Origin: Curvibacter sp. AEP1-3
GTDB lineage: Bacteria > Pseudomonadota > Gammaproteobacteria > Burkholderiales > Burkholderiaceae_C
DNA: 64,000 nucleotides
Direction: 5' to 3'
Assembly (NCBI RefSeq): GCF_002163715.1
Contig: NZ_CP015698.1
Span: forward strand, 3,591,845 to 3,655,844
The position numbers were made by a program, and so were the translations under genes. The notes below the pieces were generated by a model that was not told where the DNA came from, searched no databases, and was given only the letters and a program-made list of their open reading frames with translations. Below, one piece after another: positions 17,552-27,627 of the stretch (position 1 is its first letter; every line of letters starts with the position of its first letter).

Positions 17552-18835
17552 TTAGAGCAGCTTTTCGCCGCGGATCTGGTCGGCAAAGCTGTCGCGCTGA
17601 CGGATCAAATGGCTCTGTGCACCGTCCACCAACACCTCGGCAGCTTTAGGGCGGGAGTTGTAGTTGCTTGACATGCTCATGCAGTAAGCGCCTGCCGACA
17701 GAACTGCGAGCTTGTCGCCTGACTGCACTTGCAGTGTGCGGTCGTGACCGATCCAGTCCCCGCTCTCGCACACCGGGCCCACTACGTCAAACACTTCAGC
17801 GCCCGATGATTGAGAGGCCGCCTGCTTAACAGGCACGATGGTGTGGAAGGCCTGGTACATGGCCGGGCGGGGCAGGTCGTTCATGGCCGCGTCCACGATA
17901 CAGAAATTCTTCTGTTCTCCGGGCTTCATGTACAGAACCTCAGTCACACAGACGCCTGCGTTACCCACCAGGGAGCGTCCGGGCTCAATCATGAGCTGCC
18001 GCTGGCCGAAGCCACGTGTGTCGAGCTTGGCGAGCAGCTTGTGCCACAGGGCGTCGGCAGCCGGAGGCGTGTCTCCGTTGTAGTTGATACCCAAGCCGCC
18101 GCCGAAGTCGATATGGTGAATGGCGATGCCTGCGGCTTCAATCGACTCCACCAGATCCAGCATGCGGTCCATGGCATCGAGGTAGGGCGTTTCCTCCGTG
18201 ATCTGGGAGCCGATGTGGCAGTCGATACCCACGACCTTCAGGCCGGGCAGCGCGGCAGCGCGCTGGTAGGTCATCAGCGTGCGTTCGTGCGCGATGCCGA
18301 ACTTGTTGCCTTTGAGGCCGGTGGAGATGTAGGGGTGCGTCTTGGGGTCGACGTTGGGGTTGACGCGGATGCTGATAGGGGCCTGCATGCCCATGCCGAG
18401 CGCGACCTCGTTCAAGACATCGATCTCGGCTTCGCTTTCCACGTTGAAGCAGCCGATGCCAACTTCCAGGGCGCGGGCCATTTCAGCACGTGTTTTTCCG
18501 ACGCCAGAAAAAATGACCTTGCCAGCATCGGCACCGGCGGCCAGGACTCGCGCTAATTCGCCTTCAGACACGATGTCGAAGCCGCATCCGGCTTTGGCGA
18601 ACAATTGCAGAATGGCCAAGGAAGAGTTGGCCTTCATCGCATAGCAAATGCGGGCATTGCGCCCTGCAAAGCCGCGCTGGTAGGCCGCGAGCGCGTCCAG
18701 CATGGAGGCCTTGGAATAAACAAACAGCGGCGTACCATGGGTGCTGGCCAACGCATCCAGCGAGCAGCCCTCCACGTGGAGCTGACTGTTCTCATAATGG
18801 ACGTGGGGCTGGCCGGGTAGAAGAGTGGCGCTCAT
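17552..18835 (-). CDS. lysA: Diaminopimelate decarboxylase
   Basis: Pyridoxal-phosphate enzyme that forms lysine from meso-diaminopimelate. The 427 residues carry the PLP lysine K68 (CYAMKAN), the HIGSQI block near residue 205 and the IDFGGGLGI phosphate-binding loop near 245. The start at 18835 gives the normal family length; the reading frame upstream for 44 codons is only overlap with lptM. The ATG overlaps the lptM stop by 4 bases, the classic lptM-lysA arrangement. Confidence 0.95.
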   Translation of the reverse strand: MSATLLPGQPHVHYENSQLHVEGCSLDALASTHGTPLFVYSKASMLDALAAYQRGFAGRNARICYAMKANSSLAILQLFAKAGCGFDIVSEGELARVLAAGADAGKVIFSGVGKTRAEMARALEVGIGCFNVESEAEIDVLNEVALGMGMQAPISIRVNPNVDPKTHPYISTGLKGNKFGIAHERTLMTYQRAAALPGLKVVGIDCHIGSQITEETPYLDAMDRMLDLVESIEAAGIAIHHIDFGGGLGINYNGDTPPAADALWHKLLAKLDTRGFGQRQLMIEPGRSLVGNAGVCVTEVLYMKPGEQKNFCIVDAAMNDLPRPAMYQAFHTIVPVKQAASQSSGAEVFDVVGPVCESGDWIGHDRTLQVQSGDKLAVLSAGAYCMSMSSNYNSRPKAAEVLVDGAQSHLIRQRDSFADQIRGEKLL

Positions 18836-19014
18836 GGTGCAGGTGTGGTGTCTGAAGCTTTGGTGGCTGGAAGGGGCGTTGTGCTGCTGGCCGGCGACAC
18901 TTTGGGTGGAACTTTGGGTAGAAAAAGCGGGCCTGTTTGGCCGCATGCCCCCAAAGTAAGCACACAAATCAGCGGGATCAAGCCTCTGACTAGAATTCGC
19001 GTTCGATTCAACAT
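18832..19014 (-). CDS. lptM: LptM-like small lipoprotein
   Basis: Sixty-residue lipoprotein of the LptM (YifL) type; in Escherichia coli LptM helps mature the LPS translocon LptDE. A short charged start and hydrophobic stretch end in the lipobox LGAC, followed by [10 protein letters not shown], which is the hallmark of the family, and a proline/serine/threonine-rich tail. It is coupled to lysA by a 4-base overlap. The start lies only 12 bases from the divergent cyaY start, and a TACAAT box (minus strand, 19026-19021) would place transcription start at about the ATG. Confidence 0.85.
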   Translation of the reverse strand: MLNRTRILVRGLIPLICVLTLGACGQTGPLFLPKVPPKVSPASSTTPLPATKASDTTPAP

Positions 19015-19026
19015 AGTGAAATTGTA

Positions 19027-19359
19027 ATGACCGACCCAGAATTCATGAGTCTTGCCGAGTCTTTGTTGCGTGCTTTGGAGTTGTCATGCGATCGCATCAA
19101 CGACGAATCGGATGCTGATGTGGACAACCAGCGGGTTGGCAGCATGGTGACACTGACTTTTGCTAATCGCACCCAGATCATCGTGAATTTGCAGAAACCC
19201 TTGCATGAGGTCTGGATGGCAGCCAAGTCTGGTGGCTACCATTACAAATGGTCTGGCACCGAATGGCAGGACACCAAAGGGCAGGGCGAATTTTTCGCGG
19301 CCTTGAGTGCCAATGCCAGCCAGCAAGCCGGCATGGACTTGGTGTTTACAGCGGGCTAG
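19027..19359 (+). CDS. cyaY: Iron-sulfur cluster assembly protein CyaY (frataxin)
   Basis: Bacterial frataxin, 110 residues, an iron-binding regulator of iron-sulfur cluster assembly. The acidic first helix ([18 protein letters not shown]) and the strand motifs [14 protein letters not shown] and GGYHYKW match the frataxin fold. It is divergent from lptM-lysA with 12 bases between start codons and convergent with the PBP1A gene, whose stop codon shares the palindrome CTAG with the cyaY stop. Confidence 0.93.
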   Translation: MTDPEFMSLAESLLRALELSCDRINDESDADVDNQRVGSMVTLTFANRTQIIVNLQKPLHEVWMAAKSGGYHYKWSGTEWQDTKGQGEFFAALSANASQQAGMDLVFTAG

Positions 19360-21716
19360 TTTTTGAAAAGATCGATAATTTTTTTCTTTTCATCCGCAGC
19401 GGCAGGGGCTTCAGCTGGCGTATCCGGTTTATCACTCAATCCCAGAGTGCTAACGCCAGCCCCGTGTGTGAATTCCTCGTAGTACCACTCATTGCCTAGT
19501 TTCACGACACCTTCCGGTGCAGTGGGCTCTGAAACTGGTACGCCCTTCAGGGCCGTCTCCATGAAGCTGATCCAGACAGGCAGGCTCAGGCCTCCACCGG
19601 TTTCGCGGTCACCCAGCTTGCGGGGCGTGTCGTATCCTATCCAGGTGATGGCAGTGAGAGTGGGCTGATAACCAGCAAACCACGCGTCCATGGAGTCGTT
19701 GGTCGTGCCGGTTTTGCCGTACAAGTCCGGCCGCTTTAAGGTGGCCTGTGCACGTGCAGCAGTTCCAGACCGGGTTATTTCCTGCAAAAAGCTGCTCATC
19801 ATGAAGGCATTGCGCTCGTCAATGGCACGCTCTGTGTCTGCCAAAACCGGCGGCTCTGTCTCTACCAATACTTTGCCCCGTTGTTCGCTGACTTTGGTAA
19901 TGAGCCAAGGGTTCACTCTGTAGCCACCGTTTGCGAACACAGAGTAAGCACTTGCCATTTGCATCGGTGTCACCGCGCCGGCACCCAAAGCCATAGTGAG
20001 ATACGCGGGGTGCTTGTCCGCCTCAAAGCCGAAACGGGTGATCCACTCTTGTGCGTAGGGTGCGCCTATGGAGTTGAGAACCCGGATGGAAATCATGTTC
20101 TTGGATTTGGCCAGGCCGCGTCGCAGGGTCATGGGTCCTTCAAAAGTACCATCGTAGTTTTTGGGTTCCCAAGGTTGTCCGCCGGTTACGCCTGCATCAA
20201 AAAACAAAGGCGCGTCGTTGACAACGGTTGCTGGACCGAAACCCTTCTCCAAGGCCGCAGAGTAGATAAAGGGCTTGAAGCTAGAGCCAGGTTGGCGCCA
20301 CGCTTGTGTGACGTGGTTGAATTTGTTTTTGTTGAAGTCAAAGCCGCCGACCAGTGCTTTGATCGATCCGTCCCGAGGGTCTAGGGCTACGAAAGCACCT
20401 TCCACTTCCGGTAGTTGGGTAATTTCCCACGTTCCTTTGGCCGTTTTTGCAACCCGGATCAAGGCCCCCTTGCGGAGTTTGATGTTAGGGGGCGCTTTGT
20501 CGGATAGGCCGGACTGGGCTGGCTTCAGGCCGTCACCAATGATCTCCACAATTTCTCCACCCTGACGCTGTGCTTTGATGTGCTTGGCGTCTGCCTCCAG
20601 CACGACGGCAGCCATCACGTCTCCGTTGTCGGGGTGTTCGTCCAAGGCTTCATCAATTGCATCTTCCAGTTCCTGGCCCTTGGCAGGTAGTTCCAGAAAC
20701 TTCTCAGGGCCGCGGTAGACCTGACGACGCTCAAAGTCCATGATGCCCCGCCGAAGTGCGCGGTAAGCCGCGATTTGCTGTTCGGATTTGAGAGTTGTGA
20801 AGACGTTCAGGCCGCGCGTGTAGGTCTCTTCTCCATACTGAGAAAACATCAGTTGCCGCACCATTTCGGCGACATATTCCGCATGTATCGGGTTTGCGCC
20901 CGGGCCGTTCTTGACCTTTAGTTCTTCATTTCGGGCTGTCTCAGCTTCTTCATCTGTGATGAATCCGTTCTCGAGCATGCGATCAATGATGTACTGCTGG
21001 CGTGCTCTCGCGCGTTTCGGATTACTGATCGGGTTGTAAGCGGAGGGGGCCTTAGGGAGGCCCGCCAGCATGGCAGCTTCCGCAATTGAGATGTCCTTCA
21101 GTGGCTTCCCGAAGTAAGTTTCAGCAGCCGCTGCAAAACCGTATGCACGATTCCCCAAGAAGATCTGGTTCATATAGATCTCAAGGATCTGATCTTTGGA
21201 CAGCAAATGTTCTAGTTTAAAAGTCAGCAGAATTTCATAGATCTTGCGAGTGAATGTTTTTTCCGAGGTCAGGTAGACATTGCGCGCGACCTGCATGGTG
21301 ATGGTTGATGCCCCCTGACTTTTGACGCGCCCTACGTTAGCCAACCCCGCGCGGATCACGCCGATATAGTCCACCCCGCCATGCTGATAGAAACGTGCAT
21401 CCTCAACGGCTAGGATCGCGTCTGTCATGGCTTTGGGGATTTCCTTGATGGGGGTGAGTTTTCGGCGCTCTTCACCGAACTCCCCGATCAAGTCCCCCTC
21501 TGCTGAATAAATTCTTAAAGGCAGCTTGGGGCGGTAATCAGACAGGTCGCTAATGTCCGGAAGGTTGGGGTAGGCCATGGACAACGCGAGTGCGACCAAT
21601 GCCAGTATGGAAAAAATGCCAGCTGTGGCGAGGCCCACGAGCCAAAAAAGAGTGACCAATGCCCAATGTCGTGTCTTGGGTTTGGCAGTTTTGATGGAGT
21701 CTTGTGGATCTGGCAT
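19356..21716 (-). CDS. mrcA: Penicillin-binding protein 1A (class A PBP)
   Basis: Bifunctional cell-wall synthase with an N-terminal membrane anchor, a glycosyltransferase domain ([10 protein letters not shown] near residue 100) and a transpeptidase domain with SSFK, SKN and KTGTTN motifs. The region between them fits the OB-like insert of PBP1A. About 786 residues from 21716; a start at 21740 is equally possible because neither has a good ribosome-binding site. It is transcribed away from pilM, a neighbour order common in beta- and gammaproteobacteria. Confidence 0.93.
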   Translation of the reverse strand: MPDPQDSIKTAKPKTRHWALVTLFWLVGLATAGIFSILALVALALSMAYPNLPDISDLSDYRPKLPLRIYSAEGDLIGEFGEERRKLTPIKEIPKAMTDAILAVEDARFYQHGGVDYIGVIRAGLANVGRVKSQGASTITMQVARNVYLTSEKTFTRKIYEILLTFKLEHLLSKDQILEIYMNQIFLGNRAYGFAAAAETYFGKPLKDISIAEAAMLAGLPKAPSAYNPISNPKRARARQQYIIDRMLENGFITDEEAETARNEELKVKNGPGANPIHAEYVAEMVRQLMFSQYGEETYTRGLNVFTTLKSEQQIAAYRALRRGIMDFERRQVYRGPEKFLELPAKGQELEDAIDEALDEHPDNGDVMAAVVLEADAKHIKAQRQGGEIVEIIGDGLKPAQSGLSDKAPPNIKLRKGALIRVAKTAKGTWEITQLPEVEGAFVALDPRDGSIKALVGGFDFNKNKFNHVTQAWRQPGSSFKPFIYSAALEKGFGPATVVNDAPLFFDAGVTGGQPWEPKNYDGTFEGPMTLRRGLAKSKNMISIRVLNSIGAPYAQEWITRFGFEADKHPAYLTMALGAGAVTPMQMASAYSVFANGGYRVNPWLITKVSEQRGKVLVETEPPVLADTERAIDERNAFMMSSFLQEITRSGTAARAQATLKRPDLYGKTGTTNDSMDAWFAGYQPTLTAITWIGYDTPRKLGDRETGGGLSLPVWISFMETALKGVPVSEPTAPEGVVKLGNEWYYEEFTHGAGVSTLGLSDKPDTPAEAPAAADEKKKIIDLFKN

Positions 21717-21854
21717 AGCAATCTTGGGCGTTCGGATCATTATAAAAATGACACCGTTGAGGGCCTCACTGGCAGGCATGGATGAAGGATCACATCCTGC
21801 ATCCTGAAATGCTGACGACCCCGCTAAGATGAAATCGTATCCGAAAGGCGGCGT

Positions 21855-21889
21855 TTAACGTCTGCTTTTGACAACGTTATAAATTGTCA
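21855..21889 (+). promoter_or_regulatory. Candidate pilM promoter with overlapping inverted repeat
   Basis: TTAACG at 21855 and TATAAA at 21878 are 17 bases apart and resemble a sigma-70 promoter facing pilM. TGACAA at 21869-21874 and TTGTCA at 21884-21889 form an inverted repeat that brackets the -10 box and could bind a regulator. Confidence 0.4.
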
Positions 21890-21990
21890 GAAAGTGAAAA
21901 AACCTTTGCCGCTCAATACTCTTGCTGATAGCATTCAAGTGAATTCTTAAGTTTGACTGGCCTGTTGTCAGTCCGTTTCAGGGGACCATT

Positions 21991-23070
21991 TTGATCTCAT
22001 TGGGGTCTTTATTCAGCCGGCAGCCCGCTCCCATGCTCGGGTTGGACATCAGCTCGTCCAGCGTAAAGCTGGTGGAGTTGGGGCGTGACAAAGCCGGCAA
22101 TCTGGTTCTGGAGCGATGCGCCATTGAACCGTTGGAGCGCGGCTGGATTACCGATGGCAACGTCGAAAAATTCGATGAAGTTGCAGATGCCGTCAGAAAG
22201 CTCGTCAAAAAGAGTGGCACAAAGACTAAGAATGTGGCGATGGCATTGCCACCTTCAGCTGTCATCACCAAGAAAATCATCTTGCCTGGCGGCATGTCTG
22301 ACATGGAGCTTGAACAGCAAGTTGAGTCTGAAGCTAACCAATACATTCCTTTCCCTTTAGACGAAGTAAGTTTGGATTTCTGCGTCATCGGTCCGAGCGC
22401 TGCTTCCGCAGGTGACATTGAAGTGCTTATCGCGGCTTCCCGTCGGGAAAAAGTTCAAGACATTCAGGGACTTGCCGAAGCTGCAGGCTTGACTCCTGTG
22501 ATTGTTGATGTGGAGTCCTATGCATCCCGTCTGGCAGCCGGTCGGTTGATTGAAAACTTGCCCAGCAAAGGCGCTGGTTTGATCGTGGCGCTGTTCGAAA
22601 TAGGTGCAATGACGACCAGCATGCAAGTAATGCGGGACGATGAGGTGTTGTATGACCGTGATCAGGCATTCGGTGGCGCACAGCTGACACAGCTCATTGT
22701 TAGGCAGTATGGCTTTTCGCAGGAAGAAGCAGAGAGCAAAAAACGCAGTGGCGAGTTGCCAGATGATTACGAATCTACTGTATTGAAGCCATTCATCGAA
22801 ACCATGGTTCAGGAGCTTGGCCGCGCGTTGCAGTTCTTTTTTACCAGTACTCCACATAACAAGGTGGACTACATCATGCTGGCGGGCGGTTCTGCAGCAT
22901 TGCCGGGCTTAACCAACGCAGTCACCCAACACACTACCTTCCCTTGCAGCTTGTTGAATCCTTTTGACGGGATGGAAATTGGCGATGGAGTCAGGCTCAA
23001 AAGAATGACGAGAGAGGCGCCCTCTTATCTGACATCTTGCGGTCTGGCATTGCGGAGGTTTTCGCAATGA
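21991..23070 (+). CDS. pilM: Type IV pilus assembly protein PilM
   Basis: Cytoplasmic actin-like ATPase of the type IV pilus alignment complex; it binds the N-terminus of PilN. The 359 residues contain the phosphate-binding LDISSSSVKLVEL stretch near residue 18 and the IMLAGGSAALPGL block near 295. The start codon is TTG at 21991, backed by AGGGG six bases upstream and by the usual family N-terminus. It is the first gene of pilMNOPQ and overlaps pilN by 4 bases. Confidence 0.95.
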   Translation: MISLGSLFSRQPAPMLGLDISSSSVKLVELGRDKAGNLVLERCAIEPLERGWITDGNVEKFDEVADAVRKLVKKSGTKTKNVAMALPPSAVITKKIILPGGMSDMELEQQVESEANQYIPFPLDEVSLDFCVIGPSAASAGDIEVLIAASRREKVQDIQGLAEAAGLTPVIVDVESYASRLAAGRLIENLPSKGAGLIVALFEIGAMTTSMQVMRDDEVLYDRDQAFGGAQLTQLIVRQYGFSQEEAESKKRSGELPDDYESTVLKPFIETMVQELGRALQFFFTSTPHNKVDYIMLAGGSAALPGLTNAVTQHTTFPCSLLNPFDGMEIGDGVRLKRMTREAPSYLTSCGLALRRFSQ

Positions 23071-23729
23071 TATTGATTAATCTATTGCCTCACCGTGAGG
23101 TTGCGCGCAAACGACGCAAGGATTTATTCAACGTTTCCTTGGGTGCATCCGCATTACTTGGCGGAGTTATTGCTGGAACTATATTCCTTTGGTATCAAGC
23201 TGCCATTACTCAGCAACAAGGAAGTAACTTAGTCTTGGAAACTGAGATTAAAAAGCTTGAAGGGCAGATAAAAGATATTGCAGGCTTGGAGGCGGAAATC
23301 GCTGCATTGCGAGCTCGCCAGCAAGCGGTTGAAGACCTGCAGTCGGATAGAAATTTGCCGGTTCATTTGATGACTGAACTGGTTAATCAGTTGCCTGATG
23401 GAGTGTATATCAATCGGATGGTGCAGCAGGATCAGCAAGTATCTCTTGCTGGTATAGCTCAGTCCAACGAGCGCGTCTCTGAGTTGCTTCGTAATCTAGC
23501 CAATAACACACCTTGGTTTACTAAACCAGAATTAATTGAAATAACTTCCGGTTCAGCGACTATTTCTTCAAAGGAACAGAAGAGAGTTTATAACTTCACA
23601 ATCAAAGTGAAATTGATGCGAACGAGTGAGGCTGAAAAGCTGGGAGCCAAAACCGCTGAGGTTGTGTCTAGTCCTAGTAGCAGCCCTGGCATACCGGCGT
23701 CTGGTGTCAATGCAAAATCTCCGTCCTAG
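23067..23729 (+). CDS. pilN: Type IV pilus assembly protein PilN
   Basis: Inner-membrane bitopic protein linking PilM to PilO. The 220 residues begin with the PilM-binding motif INLLPHRE, then one membrane helix near residues 22-43, a coiled-coil stretch and a ferredoxin-like periplasmic domain. The start at 23067 is set by GGAGG eight bases upstream and by that motif. From here to about 26500 the DNA is clearly richer in A and T than the rest of the window. Confidence 0.94.
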   Translation: MILINLLPHREVARKRRKDLFNVSLGASALLGGVIAGTIFLWYQAAITQQQGSNLVLETEIKKLEGQIKDIAGLEAEIAALRARQQAVEDLQSDRNLPVHLMTELVNQLPDGVYINRMVQQDQQVSLAGIAQSNERVSELLRNLANNTPWFTKPELIEITSGSATISSKEQKRVYNFTIKVKLMRTSEAEKLGAKTAEVVSSPSSSPGIPASGVNAKSPS

Positions 23730-23735
23730 GTACTT

Positions 23736-24401
23736 ATGCCCATTAGCCCAAACCCCTCATTTGACTTTGCAGTGATCCAGCAAAAGCTGGTGGCGCAGTT
23801 CCGTGATCTGGATCCCAAGGACCCTTCGCTTTGGCCATCCGCTCCTCGCTATGCCCTATTTGTATTTAGCGCTGCGGTCATAGTGATAGTTCTGTGGTTT
23901 ACATGGCTTACTGGTTCTCAAGAGTCTCTTCAGCAAGAGCAAGATAAAGAAGTAAAGCTGAGAGAAGATTACAAAACCAAGCTAACTAAAGCAGTCAATC
24001 TCGATGTTTTAAAGAAGCAGCGTGAACAGGTACAACAGTACGTAACGCAACTGGAAAAACAGTTGCCAAGCAAAGCTGAGATGGACGCATTGCTTTCGGA
24101 TATCAATCAAGCCGGTCTAGGGCGAAGTCTCCAGTTTGAATTGTTTCGTCCTGGGCAGGTCGCAGTTAAAGAATATTATGCTGAGCTTCCTATCACAATA
24201 AGAGTCACGGGAAAATATCATGATATTGGCAACTTTGCTTCCGACATAGCGAACCTCTCACGCATCGTAACCCTCAATAACCTTTCCCTTGCTCCGCGAA
24301 CTGATGGAACATTGATATTAGATGCTACTGCGAAGACATTCCGCTATTTGGATCCTGACGAAGTGAAGGCGCAGCGAAAAGCGACTGGAGCCCAGAAATG
24401 A
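23736..24401 (+). CDS. pilO: Type IV pilus assembly protein PilO
   Basis: Partner of PilN in the inner-membrane alignment complex, 221 residues. One membrane helix near residues 44-65, a coiled coil through about residue 120, then a periplasmic ferredoxin-like domain with LSLAPRTDGTLILDATAKTF at the end. It overlaps pilP by 4 bases. Confidence 0.93.
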   Translation: MPISPNPSFDFAVIQQKLVAQFRDLDPKDPSLWPSAPRYALFVFSAAVIVIVLWFTWLTGSQESLQQEQDKEVKLREDYKTKLTKAVNLDVLKKQREQVQQYVTQLEKQLPSKAEMDALLSDINQAGLGRSLQFELFRPGQVAVKEYYAELPITIRVTGKYHDIGNFASDIANLSRIVTLNNLSLAPRTDGTLILDATAKTFRYLDPDEVKAQRKATGAQK

Positions 24402-24940
24402 ATAGGTTGATCGGTTTAACCGGCTTTTTGTTGCTGGCTCTTTTGAGTGCTTGTGGATCAAGCAGCGAAGACGACCTTAGGCAATGGATCGTTGAAGAGA
24501 GAAATCAAACTCGTCCAAAGGTCGCTCCAATCCCTGCTCCAAAGCAGTTTGTGCCGGAAGCTTATACAAATACAGCTGCGATTGAACCGTTCAGTAATGT
24601 CAAGTTAACCCAAGCTTTGAAGAGGGAGTCGTCGCAGGCAGTAACTAACGGAGCATTGATTGCTCCTGAGCTGGCGCGAAGAAAGGAGCCGTTGGAGGCT
24701 TTTCCTTTGGATTCGATGTCCTTGGTCGGTAATCTTACAAAAACTGGCCAACCAGTTGCTTTGGTAAAGGTTGATAATTTGTTATACCAAGTGAAGTTGG
24801 GTAATTATCTTGGCCAAAATTATGGCAAGGTTACAAAAATCACTGAAACGCAGGTCACTCTCCGCGAGATAGTTCAGGACGCTGTGGGGGAATGGATTGA
24901 GCGAGCAGCAACTCTAGAGTTGCAAGAGAAGGCGAAATGA
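24398..24940 (+). CDS. pilP: Type IV pilus lipoprotein PilP
   Basis: Inner-membrane lipoprotein that connects PilNO with the PilQ secretin. The 180-residue protein has a lipobox (LLSAC, cysteine near residue 19), a flexible proline-rich linker and a beta domain ending in the KVDNLLYQVKLGNYLGQNYG block conserved in the family. It overlaps both neighbours by 4 bases. Confidence 0.94.
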   Translation: MNRLIGLTGFLLLALLSACGSSSEDDLRQWIVEERNQTRPKVAPIPAPKQFVPEAYTNTAAIEPFSNVKLTQALKRESSQAVTNGALIAPELARRKEPLEAFPLDSMSLVGNLTKTGQPVALVKVDNLLYQVKLGNYLGQNYGKVTKITETQVTLREIVQDAVGEWIERAATLELQEKAK

Positions 24941-27027
24941 CAAACCGAATTAATTTAATTGGAACGCGCATGTTGAAAAAAATCGGCTTTGTGTTGTCTG
25001 TTTTGCTCGGGCACGCGGCTTTTGCTCAAGGTTCTATCGAGGCCGTTTCTGGCTCTGTTCAGGGCGGAAGCGAAGTTGTGAGAATTGATTTGTCGCAAGC
25101 GCTGACTTCGTTGCCTACAGGGTTTGCAATCCAGTCACCTGCAAGGATTGCATTGGATTTCCCCGGCGTATCCAATGCGATGGGTCGTTCTACTGTCGAA
25201 ATCAATCAAGGGAATCTCAAATCTGTTAGCGTGGTTCAAGCAGGTGAGCGCACCCGTGTGGTCTTGAATTTGAAACAAGCTGCTGCCTACAAGGCTGAAA
25301 TCCAAGGCAAGTCGCTCCTTGTTTCTTTGGATGCAACAGAGTCTGCCAACGCCAAACCGATCAATGCATTTTCCGAGACGACTAGCAGGGTAACGGCTCC
25401 GTTGAGGGATATCGACTTTAGGCGCGGTACTGATGGATCGGGAAGAGTGGTTGTTACCTTGCCCAACAATCAAGTTGGGGTAGACATCCGCCAACAAGGT
25501 CAAGGTTTGGTTGTCGAATTCATGAAATCCAGTTTGCCAGAGGGCTTACGCCGGAAGCTGGATGTTGCAGATTTTGGCACTCCAGTGAAGTCTGTATCTA
25601 CAACTCAATCTGGTGATCGAGTTCGTATGGTTATCGAGCCTAAAGGTGATTGGGAGCACAGTGCTTACCAGAGTGACGAGCAATTCGTGGTTGAGATTAA
25701 AGAAGTGAAGGTGGATCCAAAGAAATTGACGCAAGGTGTTGGCTATAACGGCCAAAAGCTATCGCTGAATTTCCAGAATATTGAAGTGCGTTCGCTCTTG
25801 CAAGTGATTGCAGATTTCACTAATTTTAATATCGTGACCTCTGACTCTGTTTCAGGATCGGTGACATTGCGTTTGCAGGACGTCCCTTGGGACCAAGCGC
25901 TGGACATCATTTTGCAGGCTAAGGGCCTAGGTATGCGCAAGACGGGCAATGTTCTGTGGGTTGCCCCGAAGGATGAGATTGCGGCCAAAGAAAAGTTAGA
26001 TCTTGAAACAGTTGTTGCAGTACAGAATCTTGAACCCCTTCGTACCCAAGCATTCCAAATCAATTACGGCAAAGCAGCAGATATTGCGGCGGGCCTGATT
26101 GCAGCTGGTTCCGGACCGGGCCAAGGTGTTACGGCAAGTCGAATTCTGAGTTCTCGAGGTAGCGTGATTTTTGAAACACGCACAAATCAATTATTTGTCA
26201 CTGATATTCCGAGTAAATTGGAGCAAGTTCAACAGTTGATTGCAAAAATTGATATTGCTGTTCGACAAGTTTTGATTGAGGCGCGTATCGTTGAGGCGTC
26301 CGATAGTTTCGGAAAATCGTTAGGCGTCAAATTGGGTGGAGGCGGCACTGCAGCTGCTTCCGGCGATAAGCCGGGAATTGCATTGGGCTCAAGTTATGTC
26401 GTTGGTTCGGCAGCGACAACTTCCGGCAACTTTGTAAATCTCCCATCCACAGGTGCACTTGGCTCCAGTACTCCCGGGCAATTTGCAGTTTCTATTTTTG
26501 GCGCTGGCGCTGACAGGTTCTTGAACCTTGAGATTTCCGCCCTCGAGGCTGAAGGCAAAGGCAAGGTGGTCTCCAGTCCTCGAGTCGTTACTGCAGACCA
26601 GATCAAGGCGCTGATTGAACAGGGCACGGAATTGCCATATCAAGTGGCCTCGTCTAGCGGTGCTACTTCGATCGCGTTCCGGAAGGCTAACTTGAAACTG
26701 GAAGTACTGCCGCAGATCACCCCTGAAGGAAACATCATCCTCACCCTGGATGTGACCAAGGACACTGTCGGTCAGAGCACTCCTGCTGGATTTGCAATTG
26801 ATACCAAGCACGTGCAAACGCAAGTATTGGTTGAGAACGGTGGCACCGTAGTTATCGGCGGCATCTTTACAGAAAGCTCGACCGACAGCGAAACCAAAGT
26901 TCCATTCTTCGGTGACTTGCCTGGATTGGGCGTCTTGTTCCGCAACCGGGCAAAGGAAATCACCAAGCGTGAAATGCTGGTGTTCATCACACCTAAGGTC
27001 ATTGCAGACAAGGTGGTTGGCCGGTAA
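24937..27027 (+). CDS. pilQ: Type IV pilus secretin PilQ
   Basis: Outer-membrane ring through which the pilus is extruded. The 696 residues hold a signal peptide (cleavage near A-F-A-Q), two AMIN peptidoglycan-binding domains (about 40-140 and 160-260), an STN-like and N1 domain (about 270-450) and the C-terminal secretin domain with GTELPYQ and VVIGGIFTES motifs. The start may be 24937 (ATGA overlap) or the methionine at 24970, which gives a more ordinary signal peptide. Last pil gene; aroK follows after 28 bases. Confidence 0.95.
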   Translation: MTNRINLIGTRMLKKIGFVLSVLLGHAAFAQGSIEAVSGSVQGGSEVVRIDLSQALTSLPTGFAIQSPARIALDFPGVSNAMGRSTVEINQGNLKSVSVVQAGERTRVVLNLKQAAAYKAEIQGKSLLVSLDATESANAKPINAFSETTSRVTAPLRDIDFRRGTDGSGRVVVTLPNNQVGVDIRQQGQGLVVEFMKSSLPEGLRRKLDVADFGTPVKSVSTTQSGDRVRMVIEPKGDWEHSAYQSDEQFVVEIKEVKVDPKKLTQGVGYNGQKLSLNFQNIEVRSLLQVIADFTNFNIVTSDSVSGSVTLRLQDVPWDQALDIILQAKGLGMRKTGNVLWVAPKDEIAAKEKLDLETVVAVQNLEPLRTQAFQINYGKAADIAAGLIAAGSGPGQGVTASRILSSRGSVIFETRTNQLFVTDIPSKLEQVQQLIAKIDIAVRQVLIEARIVEASDSFGKSLGVKLGGGGTAAASGDKPGIALGSSYVVGSAATTSGNFVNLPSTGALGSSTPGQFAVSIFGAGADRFLNLEISALEAEGKGKVVSSPRVVTADQIKALIEQGTELPYQVASSSGATSIAFRKANLKLEVLPQITPEGNIILTLDVTKDTVGQSTPAGFAIDTKHVQTQVLVENGGTVVIGGIFTESSTDSETKVPFFGDLPGLGVLFRNRAKEITKREMLVFITPKVIADKVVGR

Positions 27028-27055
27028 CTCTGGCATTGGTTGAGATGGGCCTCAC

Positions 27056-27586
27056 TTGAGTATCAGTCTTGTTGGTCTTCCCGGTTCAGGGAAGACCACA
27101 GTGGGGCGTCAGTTGGCGCGCCGCTTGCGCATTCCTTTCGTAGATTCGGATCACGCCATTGAGGCGCGTATCGGTTGCTCGATTCGTGAGTTTTTTGACC
27201 GCGAGGGTGAGTCTCGTTTTCGAGATATCGAAGAAGAGGTTCTTGATGCCCTCTCGGCAGATGTGAATTGCGTGCTCTCCACCGGAGGCGGCGCAGTCCT
27301 CAGGCCGAATAATCGGCATCATTTGCATTCGCGAGGTAAAGTGATTTATCTCAAATCCACGCCCGAAGAGTTATTTCGTCGCCTCCGGCACGATGTGAGT
27401 CGACCACTGCTCCAGGTTGCTGATCCATTGACTCGAATGCGAGAGCTGTTTTCAGTTCGTGATCCTTTGTACCGCGAAACTGCGCACTTTGTATTGGAAA
27501 CCGGTCGTCCCTCAGTGGCGACGTTGGTGAACATGATCGTCATGCAGCTTGAGCTTTCAGGGGCGATTCCTTCCGCTGACGGGTAG
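27056..27586 (+). CDS. aroK: Shikimate kinase
   Basis: Phosphorylates shikimate in aromatic amino acid biosynthesis. The 176 residues open with the P-loop GLPGSGKTTVG, then DSDHAIE (substrate and magnesium binding) and STGGGAVLR (shikimate site). The start must be the TTG at 27056: an in-frame TGA stands at 27041 and there is no ATG or GTG between it and the P-loop. It follows pilQ and precedes aroB, the usual pilQ-aroK-aroB order. Confidence 0.95.
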   Translation: MSISLVGLPGSGKTTVGRQLARRLRIPFVDSDHAIEARIGCSIREFFDREGESRFRDIEEEVLDALSADVNCVLSTGGGAVLRPNNRHHLHSRGKVIYLKSTPEELFRRLRHDVSRPLLQVADPLTRMRELFSVRDPLYRETAHFVLETGRPSVATLVNMIVMQLELSGAIPSADG

Positions 27587-27627
27587 CAACGCTGCTGCAG
27601 CACCTGAAAGCCCTAAACTAAGCGGCT

